From contig BDDD01000992.1 of the NCBI GenBank assembly GCA_001972305.1, forward strand, positions 62,001-126,000: a stretch of 64,000 nt of DNA, given 5' to 3'. Below are positions 12,282 through 25,375 of this stretch, piece by piece. The notes below the pieces were generated by a model. That model saw only the letters and a list, made by a program, of their open reading frames with translations, was not told where the DNA came from and searched no databases. Origin of the DNA: Cephalotus follicularis (lineage: Eukaryota > Streptophyta > Magnoliopsida > Oxalidales > Cephalotaceae). The first letter of the stretch is position 1. Each line of letters starts with the position of its first letter. A program made the position numbers and the translations under genes.

Positions 12282-15200
12282 TCAAACAAGCGCAGACTTC
12301 AAGGATTTGGTAAAAGTTTCAAGTTCTTTCAATCCTTCCTCAGGTGACTTGGCATCACCCAGCAGCTTAACAATGGCACTACCCACGATCACACCATCAG
12401 CTCCCCATCCAACCACCTACAACAAAGACCAAATACCAAGTCAAATAGCAACTCCAAAAAAACATGGCAATACATAGGCATAGAGGAATATAATTGAGGA
12501 CTAACCTGTTTCACATGCTCAGGTTTTGAAATGCCAAAGCCGACAGCAACTGGCTTAGTTGTAGCCTATCATATTAAAGAGTGAAGCATGAGTCACAAGT
12601 GATCGACAATAATCTACTGCATCAGAGCAGTGCAGGAAAAAAAAGTTCTAAATCATTTCAGTAAGTAGAGGATAACCATCAAATAAAACCTAAACATTTC
12701 ACTTGATGATATATTAATGCTTCGGTGACAAAAACTTCATGATGAAACACATTTTTAAACTAACGAGTGAGCATCACAAGTAGTTTATTAGAACAAGAGA
12801 AGAAATGTTCTCAATGACAACAGAAGCAAATTCTCAACAAAAAAAAAAATTGTCCAACTTCTGTTTAGATTTTAGAGCATTCAAAATGAAAAATTATAAA
12901 CTATACACTGCTTGACTCAATATTCATCTTTCATGGTTTCAGACAATAGTAATTATACATTTTCGCTGTTGGGAAATATAGAGTTGATGCCAATCTAATT
13001 ATACATTCTTCTTCATGTGAAAAGTAACATTTCGTAGCTGTTGAATTTAGTATACTAATTTTCTCGGTTTCATTGAAGGAAATAAGTACTTATGTATAAT
13101 AGGGTCAAACCTTACCTAAAACCCACATTACATAGGTATAGACCCAAAGCTAGTTAGGCTCGACTCGCATACCTAATACAAACTAGCAATCTAACACCCC
13201 CCTTCAAGTTGAGGCATACATATCATAAATACCTAATTTATTGCAAATATAAGAAACTTGACCAAGTCGGAGAGGTTTGTGAAAATGTCCATTAGTTGTT
13301 CCTCGTATCGTGTGTGAATGAGTCGGATATCACAACAACTTACCTTCTTACGAACAAAGTGACAATCCACTTCAATATGTTTCGTTCGCTCATAGAAGAC
13401 TAAATTGTTAGTAATGTGCATAGCCGATTGATTATCACAAAAAAGAGTAGACGATCCTGTCACAGGCAGTCCAATCTCAGCTAGCAACATACGTATCTAC
13501 TGCAATTCTCCTGTCACATTGGCCATGACACAAAACTCGGCCTCAACACTAGAGCGAGAAACTATGGACTATTTCTTACTCTTTCATGACACAAGATTAC
13601 CTCGTGGAAAGACACAATAGCCTGAAGTGGATCGGCGATCAATAAGACATCTAGCACAATCAGCATCTGAAAACCCATCACTGCAAAAAATCTGGATAAG
13701 TGTAGCGAGAAATATAAAGATGTCCTCGATTGCCGAACACTAATCCTTATCCAGGAGCTCCTTTCAAGTATCGAAGAATCTGAAGGATTGCCTGCCAATG
13801 AGGAGAACGAGGAACACTCATGAACTGGCTTACCACACTAACAACAAAGGAAATATCGAGACGGGTAAGAGTAAGATAGTTCAACTTGCACGTTAATCTT
13901 TGATACTTCTCTGGTTCTTGAATTGGATCACCTTTCTCATTATCTAGTTTTGTAAGAGGATCCATGGGTGTATCGATTGCTTGGCATCACGAAGCCCTAT
14001 ATCACTCAAGATGTCTAGAGTGTACTTCCTCTGGGAGATAGTAATACTACCATCATCCGATTAGGCTACTTCAATGCCAAGAAAGTAACAAAGGCACCCC
14101 ACGTCTTTAGCGCTAAACTTGTGTTGTAAGAAAAATCACTCTCAGTAGTAACAATATCATCGATATAGACCACCAAAATGACACACCTAGCAAAGGAGGA
14201 CATACTGAACACTGAATCGTACACACTACACCGCCACATGCAAAAAGTAATCACAACATCACTAAATCTCCTAAATCAAGCACGAGGAGATTGCTTTAGA
14301 CCATAGAGAGCGTTCCGCAGTCGGCAAACCTTCTCCCCCCTGAGCAACAAACTCTGGTGGTTGCTCCATATAGACCTCCTCTTCGAGATCGCCATGAAGG
14401 AAGGCATTCATGACCAGACTTCAGGTGAAGGCTTGTTGTCGGTGAAAGAGGCCTCCGGTGGTGTTGGTTCTCCGATTGGAGCACTGGTTCGTCCTCTCCT
14501 CTCAACCAGTAGCTGACGTCGTTGTCCTTCGTATCTTACAGTTTTGGTGGTTTGACCTAAAGATGCTATCGTCATTGTTGATCGGTTTTCAGGTGGCAGT
14601 GAGATTTTCCAGCGATGGAGTTTTCGGCTGGCAAGGGTATGAGGGTTTAGAGAGGCTATGATACCATGTTGAATTTAGTATATGAATTTTCTCTGTTTCA
14701 TTGAAAGGAAATAAGCACATATTTATAGTCTTATGTATAGGGTCAAACCTAGCCTAAAATCCTCATTACATAGATATAGGCCCAAATCTAGTTAAGCCCA
14801 ACTTGCATACCTGATACAAACTAGCAAACTTAACAGTAGCGTTCAACCAAATTAAAAAGACAAACCTCTTTAATATCCCGTAGAAGAGTTTGAACCCGAA
14901 CACTTACAGATGCACGTGCACCAGTAACACCGACTGAGCTCACCTATGATTCCAGGAGAAGCAAAGATATTAGAAAGGATGTTGGAAATACTCAAATGCT
15001 ACCACACACACTACTTAAAAAGAAATATTCTTGAGAAACTGAGAGTCACTAAAAGATAAAAACATGACAAAAAGAGATTGTTGACTTTGGAATTGGATCT
15101 TACAAGATACACAAATCCTTCTGATGCTTCAACAATGGCTTTCATTCGATCTGTTGGAGTTGTGGGTGTTGTAAGCAGTACCTTAACCGCACTAACAGAG

Positions 15201-15831
15201 TTAAATTTAAGTTTCATTTAAATGCATTCACAGCAATGGGAAAAAATCACAATCAAGCAAAGGAATATGGTTTAACATAGTACATATGTAAATGGAGTCG
15301 CAAAAATACGAGTTGATATCTCTTAGAAACGTTGCGTTCATTTCACATAAACCGTAGGATATTCATCTTGCAAAAGTTTGTTAACAACATTTACACATTT
15401 TATAAAGCGAGTAGTAACAAAGCCAGTTCACATTCCCGACCTTTAGTTGATGAAAGCCAATCAAAACTACGAAGTTGAATATTACATTTAAAAATACAAT
15501 CAACCATTTTAATTATCAATGATAGGAAATTTTTCATTCAGCATTTAAAATAAGCAATGCCATCCACACCTCCACGGTTTTTAAGACAAGGTAAAGACGA
15601 CGTAAAGTGCAGTTTATGCAGTCCACAACTGAGGAAACGAAAAAAAATGCTGAGAGGGAGCTAACCAATTCAATCTGTTTCTTAATAGATTCCTCTCTCA
15701 AAACTTTTGTCTCCTCCAGAGGAACGTCTGGGACGACAAGCCCTGAAACAAAGTGTTGGAATAATTTATACCGTAAAATTACAAAGGGAAAGACTGACAA
15801 CATAAGTGGAAGAAAAGAGAGTAATATACAT

Positions 15832-15892
<61 letters not shown>

Positions 15893-17667
15893 TAAGTGAT
15901 CAGAATTTAGCCATATTTTTTGTAGTCATCAATTTTTTTTAAGGGGAGAAAAGAGTTTATATGCACTGGAATAACAATAAAATAGCCTGCAGAGTGCATA
16001 CACCTTTTTTCCCCCATAAGGATTTATTTACTCTGTAACAAGATTGAGATTACAATCAAATGTCCTACTGCTTAAATTAAACGTAATCATGATAAACCTA
16101 CATTTAAGGAAGACTGGAAGTCCACATAAACACAAAAACTAGAATAAAAGATCAATTTGCAGTTTAAAGCTGATGTAGATCACAAATAACACTTTACCAT
16201 GTACACCAACATCTTTTATGATTGACATGAACTTCTCGGTCCCACGCTTCAGGATTGGATTGTAATATGTAAATAAAGCAATTGGACAAGACAATTGTGG
16301 AACCACCTATCCAGTCAATTATAACAAATTAGAACATTTTAAAACCCAAAAAATAAAAGGAAAAAGGAAAAAGAAAGAAGAAGGAATGATCAAAATAAAC
16401 ATACGCAATGCTAGAGGTTTTGCACACATATAATTCAAGTAGTAACTAGGCATATATAACTGAATATTCGTATACAATTAGGAAAGTCTGACCTGCTTTA
16501 ACATTGAAAGAACTGCATCAAAGTTGGTTCCTCTTGCCAATGAACGAGTAGCTGCAGCCTTTGGAGAAAAATGTGTAAGTAAACACATTGAAAGCAGTAA
16601 ATTTTGAAATAACAAACAACCAAACTATAACAAACCTGGATGACTGGCCCATCTGCCAAAGGATCAGAATAGGGGACACCCAACTCAATTATGTCCGATC
16701 CGCAGGAGTCCAGCAACTTCAGTGCTTCTGCTGTGGTTGACAGGTCAGGATCACCAGCCGTGATGAAAGGGATAAAGGCCACCTTCACAAAGAGAGGCAT
16801 GCTCGTCAAAGCAATCATATGATAGTATACTTCATCTGACAACAACAAGGCCTTTATCCGTAGGTATTTCTCTACCAGTGACAGATCCTGAATGTGAATC
16901 GAGGTGAAGATATAATCAAACAGTAGCATTATTTATCCCAAACTGATATCTTGTTTCAAGCCAGTATTTTGTTTCCCACAAACAGTAGCATTATTTATCC
17001 CAAATTAGCAGCAAACTCAAAGCATTTATCTTTGTTTGGCCTTTGCATATCCATTCAAGTTTATTGGCATTCCATAATAATATATAAATCAATCAGAGGC
17101 ATCATGCACCACACATATGACCACCTTATCCAGCCTAAAATACAACAAGTACAACGGCAAAGTGAGTACCTATACAAGCCATCAAGCAACTAAGTAGCAA
17201 ATACCAGAAAAAGCCAAATCACACTTTTTGACCAAATACATGCCACCTCTCTAAAGTAAAAGCATCAAACTCAACAAGAGGTTTATACTAATACTCTGAC
17301 CCAAAAAGTAACATAAGGAAACAGAACAGAAAAATGAGTGAGGACACCATTTAATAGAAGAATACATTAAGTAGATTATTAAAATTAATACAAGAATGTC
17401 ATTATATCCTACATCCAGAAATATAAATTGAAAAAGAAGGTTGCCAGTGAGGAAGGAAGAAAGAAACGAAATGCTTACTTTGCCTTGTATTTTCAAATTG
17501 GAGAATGTTTGAGAGAGGCCAACGGTTTGGGCTGCAGCGAGAGTAGCCATAGGCGTGAATCTTTTGATTGAAACAGTGGATTTGTGAGAGGAAAATCGAA
17601 TAAGAAAATGGGTATCGGATTTCTTCTTCAGCTGGAGGAAATTAGCTCCTTTCAAGGCAATAGCCAT
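12282..17667 (-). CDS. TSA1: Tryptophan synthase alpha chain, plastid
   Basis: Cleaves indole-3-glycerol phosphate to indole and glyceraldehyde-3-phosphate, the next-to-last step of tryptophan synthesis, in the plastid stroma with the beta subunit. Nine exons: 17667-17479, 16782-16636, 16558-16493, 16306-16198, 15742-15666, 15181-15104, 14943-14866, 12565-12506, 12416-12282. All edges are GT/AG and phases fit, giving 312 aa, the size of the Arabidopsis enzyme. Residues 1 to about 50 are Ser/Thr/Lys-rich and lack acidic residues after the start, like a transit peptide. FITAGDPD starts the barrel. [15 protein letters not shown] carries the catalytic Glu96 and Asp107 with the family spacing of 11. 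[35 protein letters not shown] and [11 protein letters not shown] follow in order. Intron 8 (12566-14865) is swollen by a Copia relic. Looks functional. Confidence 0.96.
13039..14835 (-). mobile_element. Copia (Ty1) relic in TSA1 intron 8
   Basis: Short LTRs lie at 13039-13196 and 14667-14835, beginning TGTTAAG/TGTTAGA and ending CAACA on the minus strand. The target duplication GTAGC is at 13034-13038 and 14836-14840. Next to the 5' LTR, 14666-14656 reads TGGTATCATAG, the initiator-Met tRNA primer site usual for Copia. A G-rich polypurine run adjoins the 3' LTR at about 13197-13205. Inside are reverse-transcriptase and RNase H fragments ([21 protein letters not shown]). At 1.8 kb it has lost most of its interior and is broken in several places. 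It lies in the same orientation as the host gene. The LTRs differ clearly by substitutions and small indels, so it is much older than the element at 3761. Confidence 0.9.
15828..15888. repeat. Compound (CA)n(TA)n microsatellite
   Basis: CA run followed directly by a TA run, inside TSA1 intron 5 (15743-16197 region). Confidence 0.9.
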
Positions 17668-17699
17668 TACAATGTTGTCTTATGTGTGAGTATGACTTA

Positions 17700-19300
17700 G
17701 AGATTTTACTTGTAATATTATTCCAAACAAGTGCCCTTAACTTGTTTTTATTGGGTTTTTCATTCAAATAAAGGTTTGAATGCAATAACCACACTAATTT
17801 TCTCTTCTATAATTATTTCTAATTATAAACACTTCATGGATTTTAGTGGTGGGATTCGAATCCTTAGCATCTCTTACTTTAGTAACAAAACCATTTGAGT
17901 AAATCTACATGTAGTGATCAAACGTGTGCAGTGGCTTCACCTATGAGTTGTATACGTGTCAAGGCCAAAGCTAAACATGTCTTATATATCTTAGAGAGAG
18001 GTGAGATGTTATTATGACATTGGTATTATTTAATCACCTTTTCACTCATACATGATACAAAATAATTGATGTGAGTCTAAAATAAGTTATAAAATCTGGA
18101 TATAATTAATTATATGATCCAATTTGGATTCTATAGTGTTTAAAACAATATCCAATGGGAAGAATTTTCTCATATATTTTAAGAGAATCAAATGTTAATT
18201 TTTTTTGGAAGTAATTTATCTATAACTAAAAAAAATAGCCTCTTCCATAAATTTTCTAATCATTATTAATTAATAAAATCACCAATTTGATCTTAATGAC
18301 AAGGAAATAGGTTTAAGGAGAGTTGAAATCATTAATGATAAAACGATATTTTCATTAATGATGGTTTGGAAAATTGTAAATGTCGTTTTTTTAGTTGTGT
18401 ATAAATCATTTTCTTTTTTCAATTCTTAATTTGTTAAATTGTCAATGATGGGAGCAGCGCCTGTCGTAAAATGGAAACAAGGAATCCTAAACGCTCCCAT
18501 AAGCAATATGAGATGATGAAGTGGAAACGAAGAATGACAAATACTCTCATAAGCAACGCAAGATGAGAATGAGTCATTTACAAGAGACATGAGACCGAAT
18601 TCTATCAGGTTGGTGAGACTCTTTTTTGATAATAAAATAACTAGTCCATATCTCAATAACTTCGATAATACGTTATGAACATTAAACATTAGGGTGTGTA
18701 ACATTCCATATTACACGCACTAAAAAAACAAACGAAGAGTCATGTTCATAAGTTATCGTCAATGAGATTAAAATCCAAATTATCTAAATTTACAATCGAT
18801 CACAAACACTAGACTATAGATTTTGATTAATTGTGACTCGGGTTCCTACCATGCAAATACATTTGGTATTGGGTGTATATGTTTAGTAAAATATAGATAT
18901 AATGAAAGTTTAAGGTTACTTGGTCACACTTTTTTTGACATCCTAAAACTTTATCTATTTGGATGCATCCGTCAGTTTTCTACTTTTTGTTTATGGTATA
19001 TATTGAAAATGGCACGATAAGGAAGAAAAAAATGCATCATGCAATTACATTCACATAAAAAAAAAGTTACTTATTTATTTAATTTGTCACCGCGACAAGA
19101 GAAATAGTAGAATCCAACATTTTTTTACCGTTCGTGGAAATTGAGAAGGCGATATCTTCTACTGTTGTCTACCTGAAAAAGCTCTTATCTTTATATGTAA
19201 CTCTCGAAGATAGGTAACAAAAGAGAGACATAAGAGAAACACCCGTTAAAAGGAAACAAAAGTAGAGACTTGAGATCTGACCATTTATTTCTCTCTTTGT
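17700..19300. other. Intergenic region between TSA1 and the PPI-like gene
   Basis: The two genes are divergently transcribed, so both promoters are here. No gene is seen. A pair of roughly 60-bp near copies (TGGAAACAAGGAATCC/TGGAAACGAAGAATGAC with CTCCCATAAGCAA) lies at about 18470-18570; otherwise AT-rich. Confidence 0.5.
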
Positions 19301-19329
19301 TTGCCTAAACTCGGAATTGAGGGACCCTT

Positions 19330-20189
19330 TTGTCTTAAAGGGTCTTCTTCTTCTTCTCCTCTCTTTCTCTCTTTTCTTTTCCTGGTAAATATCTTCCATT
19401 TCCTTTATCTCCTTATATATCTGTTATACTCTCTCTCTCTCTCTCTTCCTTATCTGGGTTGATTTGATGACTGATTTATATTGATCTGTGTCATTGAAGG
19501 TGGTGAATTATGTCTCGTTATCTCGTATATGTGTTGATCTCTTTCTGCTTTTGTTTGTTTGCATGCTTGGTTTCTGAATGTGTAAAGGCTTTATCATTTT
19601 GAAGGTTGGTTTTATATGATTCGATGTGTCGTTTGGGATCAAAGTTTTGTTGTATGATTGGATTTCTTTGATCTTCTTCTTGTACTCCACTTATCTGCAA
19701 ATTTCCCTTGTTGTAAATGAATCGGTTAAATATGTTTAAAGCCAAATACTTTTATATATTGAGCTGCCTTTTTTGTATATATGGTTTGAATATTTTTGTA
19801 TCTGATCGGTTTTATTATCAGGACTTTTTTTTCGTTATGTTATCTGGGGGGTCCTTGAAGCCTTTAGATGCTGATGCGCCATATGTAACTCATTATTTTA
19901 TGCAGTATTGTAGATTTTTTTTTTAAGGATCTGTATGGAAAGTTTGAAATGGGGGATATTTATGTATTTCTAGTTTTTAAAATATTACTGATTTGATGTT
20001 TATTACTTGATTGCGGTAAATGGGCTTTAATCTTTTTGATCAGTTTAACTGAAAGGCCTGAAAAATAGGGTTTTGACTTTTGATTGGCTTTGTTGTTTGT
20101 AAAATGGTTTTTCTTTCAATTTGCAATGATATATTATTGCTTATGAACCAGGTTTTCATTTTTGTGAGGCCGTTTTTTTGCTGAGAACT
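19330..20189 (+). promoter_or_regulatory. Leader and leader intron of the PPI-like gene
   Basis: A CT-rich leader with (CT)n at about 19429-19447 is followed by a donor-like GAAG/gtggtga near 19499. About 650 bases of T-rich, intron-like sequence follow before the ATG at 20190. Leader introns are common in plants; the acceptor was not fixed. Confidence 0.4.
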
Positions 20190-23100
20190 ATGGGTGTTGA
20201 GGGTGTGGCATCTGAGATTCCCCAGGTACCTGTTGAGACTGTAACTGAAGTGGACAATGCTTTTAAGCATGAGAAGGTCAATGGAAAGGTGGATGAGGCA
20301 CCGGGGTTTAACGAGCCCATCAAATTTGGTTCTCATGGAGATGAGCCAGTCACAGTGGAAGAGGGTTCTGATTCCAATTTTTCCAACTTCCCTAAGGATG
20401 CAGTTGACGAGTGGCCCGAACCTGAGAAAATTTATTCTTTCTATTGTGTTAAATACCGGCTGTACGATGATCCAACAATTAAAGCCAAAATTGATCAGGC
20501 TGATAAAGAGATTCACAGGAGGAATTTAGCCCGTTTCCAGCTAACTGATGAACTAAAAGCAAAGAGGGTAAGTCATTTGGTTCTTCTTTAATACTGACCA
20601 CCAGATATAATGTGCTCTATTATTAGTAAAATTGAGCTGCAGAAATATTAGATACATTAATGTAATTCAAAGATATGTATGATTGAGATGTAACAAGAGT
20701 ATGAACCTCTGGAGATAATCGTTGAGCCCTTATTTGTTTGCTGGTCATGAACGAGCTGACTAAGAGTATTCAGGAGGATATTCCCTGGTGTATGCTTTTT
20801 GCAAACGATATGAAATTAGGTCTGAAGTGAATCGGAAGTTAGAATTTTAAAGGAGCACATTAGAATCTTAGGGCTTTAGGATAAGTAGAACCAAAACAAA
20901 ATATATGGAGTGTAATTTTAGCAGGGTAAGGACATGAGGATGTAGTTAAATTAGGAGGGCAAGAGGTTCCTAAGAAAGATCTTTCCGATATCTCGGATCT
21001 ATTATAAATAAGGATGGTGGGTTTGAAGATGATGTTAACTATACGATTAAAACGGGATGGATGAAATGGAGAAGCGCAACTGGGGTTTTATGTGATCGGA
21101 GAGTGCCAACTAAGTTAAAAGGCAATTTTTGTAGGATAGCTATGAGGTCAGCAATACTTTATGGAACGGAAGGTTGGACGGTAAAAAAACAATATGTCCA
21201 TAAACTCAATGTAACCAAAATGGGGATGTTGAGATGGATGCGCAGAAATACAAGAAAAGAGAGAGTTAAAAATGATTACATTAGGAATAAAGTAGGGGTA
21301 GCACCTATTGAAGGTAAACTGAGAGAAAACCTTCTAAAGTGGTTTGGATATGTCGAATGTGGGCCTTTAGATGCACCGGTGAGAAAATATGATAGGTTCC
21401 AAGTAGATGGACACAAGAGGGGGAGGGGTGGACCTAAAACTACACGGGTAGAAGTGATAAAGAAGGATTTACTCAACAAGGAACTTACAACGGATATAGC
21501 TTTAGATAGAGCGCAATGGAAAAAGAAGATTCATGTAGTCGAATCCAACTAGCTTGGGATTCAGGCATAGTGGTTGTTGTAGCAACATTTATTACAAAGG
21601 GTTAGGCCATATTATATTGTTGATATTATACTAAAAAGTATTTTGAAAATTTATCAAATCTTATGAATTTTATTTATATAAGAATATGAAATGAGGTATT
21701 AAAAAAACTATAGTGTTAGTTGTTTTTTATGCGTATAAATAAACTATCCTACTGCTTCTGAAAGTTTAATCAGAACTTCATGAAAGTTGTAGGTAGAATG
21801 TCACGGCACATCCTGTACAACTCCGACTTCAAACAATCCTTGTTAAATATTATTTTATTTTCTTCATCCTGCAGGCAGACCGATCAGAGTTGACTGCTGA
21901 GTTGAACTCTCTGAGAGTTGAGGATGGGCAGTTTAAGTCAATCCTGGATGAGAGGAAAAAGGAAATAAAACCTCTGCACCAGGCCCTGGGCAAGCTACGC
22001 GATACAAACAGTGCTGGTCGCAGTGGTGGTATTTGCTCATCTGAGAAAGAGCTCAATGATCTTGTATGATCAGCTTTAATTTATGTTGGAGTTCATCAAT
22101 TCGTTTTGTTTTGTAGTGATTTCCATTGGTTTTGACTTCTTAACTTACTGGTTGGCGAATACAGATCTACAGCTTGCAGTATCGCATACAGCATGAGAGC
22201 ATCCCATTGTCCGAGGAGAAGCAAATCCTTAGAGAGATCAAACAGCTTGAGGGGACAAGGGATAAGGTAATAGCTAATGCTGCTATGAGAGCAAAGATTC
22301 AGGGTTCAATGGGTCAGAAAGAGTCCATTCAAGACCAGGTTAAGGTAATATAATTGAAGTTTGCTCTTGTGTCATGTTATTCACTTCTTATCCCCTTAGT
22401 AATCACAAATTTTGACTAACATCAGTATATCCTGATATTTTAATCTATCTCATTGTAGCTTATGGGTGTTGATATGGATGGGGTAAGGAAGGAGCAACAA
22501 GCAGTTTGGTCCAAAATTAATCGACTGAGAGAAAAACAGAAGGCCATAGATGGTGAAATCAATGTGTTGCAAGGGGAGCTGAAAGCTGTGACTGAGAAGA
22601 GAGACAAAGCATACGACACCATTCAGGAATTGAGGAAACAGCGTGACGAGGCGGTATATTCATTTCGCTTCAAAATTTTGTTGCAATTTTTTCCTTCATG
22701 TGTATGTGAGAGAAAAACGGAATTAAATTCTCCACTTTAATGTTAGGATTTTAATGCCCCCGCATGATGTGTGCTCAATATGAGTGAGCTGTTAGTTGGG
22801 TAGGTTCTCTTTTGTCTTTTATGCATTTGTTCATGTCATCAATTCGGGCCAGCATGATGAGGGGGTAGAATTGTTCACACCATTGTTTTTTTTTAGACTT
22901 ATAAGTCTCTCTTTGATAATCATGGTCTCTTATGCATTACAATTTCATAGTTATCCTTGGCACAATTGTGATGAGTCAACAATTACTCCGCCTTAGGGTG
23001 TACTTCAAGTGGTTTCTCCTGCAATGCCTAGGCCATCAATTTTCTTGTTCTGGTGTTTTCATCGTGGCTAGGCAGGCCATATTTGTGTGCCAATGAGTTT

Positions 23101-25375
23101 TGGAACAATGTCTTGTCTTGGTTAAAGTTAAAGAAAACTAAATTGTTTTAATTGAAGAACTGTACCTGCTCTTGTAGTATTTGTTGGTGCGAGCTGTATG
23201 AAGTTTATTTCTTCACTGTTGCCTTCATGAGCTTTTTGCAACAAGATTGTAATTATTTGAGGTGTCAATAAAAAACATATTTTTTTCTGTTTTTCAGGGT
23301 GGCTTTGCATCACCGAGCCATATGCCGTTTAAATAGTTCCTGTTGCTTGCAAGTCAGAATTACCTAGATAGCCTAGTTGCATTGCTCTGTGCTAAAGTGT
23401 CATTTGGTGCCTACTGAAAACCTGGGAGCATTATAGTCTCTAGTCTCTGTATTACCAACCAGGCTAGATTGCCACCAAAAAAGACAAGAAAATATCTGTG
23501 CATTGAAGGGTGAGAGGGCTTTAGAAAAGTGGTGGAATGCACTAAATCTTCATAGAAAGTTAATTCAATTCTATGGCCTTTCAAAGAGGAAACCATATAT
23601 GAAATTTGAATCCGTTCACTCTCTATCTCTCTCTCTCTCTCTCTATGTGTGTGTGTGTGTGTATCCCTCCTTTTATTTCTCTCTGACCACTGTTGAATTT
23701 CTGGTTATCACTTCACTATCCAACTAATTGTAATTAGAGGTTAGCAATTTTCTTGCAAATGTTTGCTCGTATGTGGAACATGCTTCAATAAATGAGTGTT
23801 TTAAGGAATAACATTATGAAGGAAAATGTGTTCGACTTACTGGCTGAATGCAGCTATGTAGTAGTCATGTATTTGGAAATTAATAAAGGGTTATTTGTGA
23901 ATTGATTGATACCAAGTGGATGAGCATCTCATTCAGATGACATCAGAGAGTACTGTAACTTATGTTCTGTTCCTGCTGCTTTTGCATCACAGTTCGAGTT
24001 GATATAGACTTTTATAGATTTTGACGAAGCTGATGCAGGAGAAGATATAGTAAGAAGGGGGCCACTACGTTTCAAATTGCGAGCCATGTTTATTGGATCT
24101 GGTCTTTTGGTGAATTTATGGGTGATAATTTGAGGGGTTTTTTTAGAATAGGCCCATTCTTTTTCTTTTTAATCCTGAAATTTAGTTATGTCTACATATA
24201 TAACTTTTATAAATATAATTCTTATTGGATATTATTTGGTTTTTCAGAATGCCAACTTCTACCAATACCGTGTCTTCATGAACAAAGTCAGAGATCTTGC
24301 TGCAAAGAAAGATGTACACAGTCTTGAGTTTTTAGTGAATGAAGAGGTCTGCTACACCAGTTCTCATCTTCTGTAAGAGCGTCCAACTTATTTCATGACT
24401 GCGTTCTGATGTTTTACTTTGATGATCTTCGTTATTAGGTTGAGCAGTTTATGTCACTCTGGAATAATAACAAGGCAATTAGGGATGACTATGAGAAAAG
24501 AATTTTACTATCACTGGACCAGCGAGTGTTGAGTAGGGATGGTCGGATAAGGAATCCAGACGAGAAACCAATACTAGTAGTGGAAGCACCTACACCCTTG
24601 GAAGTGGAAGTGGCAAAACCTCTTGTAAAACGATCGAAGGATGAAACGAAGTCCTCTACACAAGCTGATACTTTGCCCAGCCAGAAGGTCCAGAAAGAGG
24701 TTGATAAAAAAGTAACAGATTCAACATCCGTTTTAGAGCATTTTAACATGGCAGACAAGGGGATCTCTGCAGTGGAAAAGTTGCATAAGGGCCATTCTTC
24801 CTCAGCCAATGAGATTGATGAAACAAAGTTGAAGGAGATGAAAAGAGAAGCGGAACTAGCAAAAGCTAAGCATAGCATGGAAAGGAAGAAGAAGTTGGCT
24901 GAGAAAGCTGCAGCCAAAGCAGCCATAAAAGCTCAAAAGGAGGCTGAAAAGAAGCTTAAGGAAATTCTTAAATTCTCGACTAGTTGTTATCAAAGCTGTT
25001 TTGGCTGTTGATGTCTAATCTGGAGTTACAACTGATATTCCCCCCTTCCTTTTCAATTTATTTCAGGACCGTGAAAAGAAAGCCAGGAAGAAGGCTGGAG
25101 CATCTGCACCTGCTCCTGAACTCGAGGAGCCAGAATCAGCTGCAGAGGCTTCAGAGCCAGAAAAGGCTGAGGTGAACGTTGAGGTTCTGGTTCCAGCCAA
25201 GGAAAAGGTGCAGAAGGAGAATACTGTCCGTTATAGGAATCGACTGAGAGGCTCAGAATCACTTCCGAAAGCCATCTTGAAGCGGAAGAAGTCCACTAAC
25301 TACTGGATTTGGGCTGCTCCTGCTGCTTTGGTAGTTCTGATCTTTCTGCTGCTCGGGTACTTCTATCTTCTTTAA
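20190..25375 (+). CDS. Proton pump-interactor 1-like coiled-coil protein
   Basis: Family protein that binds the regulatory C-terminus of plasma-membrane H+-ATPases and modulates them; tail-anchored to ER or plasma membrane. Exons: 20190-20567, 21875-22063, 22165-22344, 22459-22653, 24248-24346, 24439 to about 24960, 25067-25375. The ATG at 20190 (MGVEGVASEI) is the first in frame. The N-terminal domain carries FYCVKYRLYDDP and IKAKIDQADKEI, followed by long coiled coils (SLQYRIQHESIPLSEEKQI, REKQKAIDGEI) and NANFYQYR in exon 5. A Lys/Glu-rich helix follows, and a C-terminal membrane anchor (about YWIWAAPAALVVLIFLLLGY). Summed length would be about 623 aa; Arabidopsis PPI1 has about 612. Oddity: no GT donor exists at the expected end of exon 6 (about 24960); see findings. 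Intron 1 holds a LINE relic. Confidence 0.88.
20725..21595 (+). mobile_element. 5'-truncated RTE-clade LINE fragment in PPI intron 1
   Basis: From about 20745 the reading gives ELTKSIQEDIPWCMLFAND, the reverse-transcriptase catalytic region of plant RTE LINEs (family FADD, here FAND). An open stretch at 21061-21552 follows (MKWRSATGVLCDRR, LYGTEGWTVKKQ, MLRWMRRNTRK, LKWFGYVE), the conserved C-terminal part. It ends with a degenerate TTG-rich tail near 21570-21590, typical of RTE. The 5' part of the element, including the endonuclease, is missing. Same strand as the host gene. Confidence 0.85.
23618..23662. repeat. (CT)n(TG)n microsatellite
   Basis: CT run followed by a GT run in PPI intron 4. 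Confidence 0.85.

Noticed and set aside
24451-25011. Taking the end of PPI exon 6 as the natural C-terminus at about 25011
   Set aside because: The family has a Lys/Glu stretch and a C-terminal membrane anchor, and both are present in frame at 25067-25375, so the anchor exon is treated as real and the missing donor as the anomaly.
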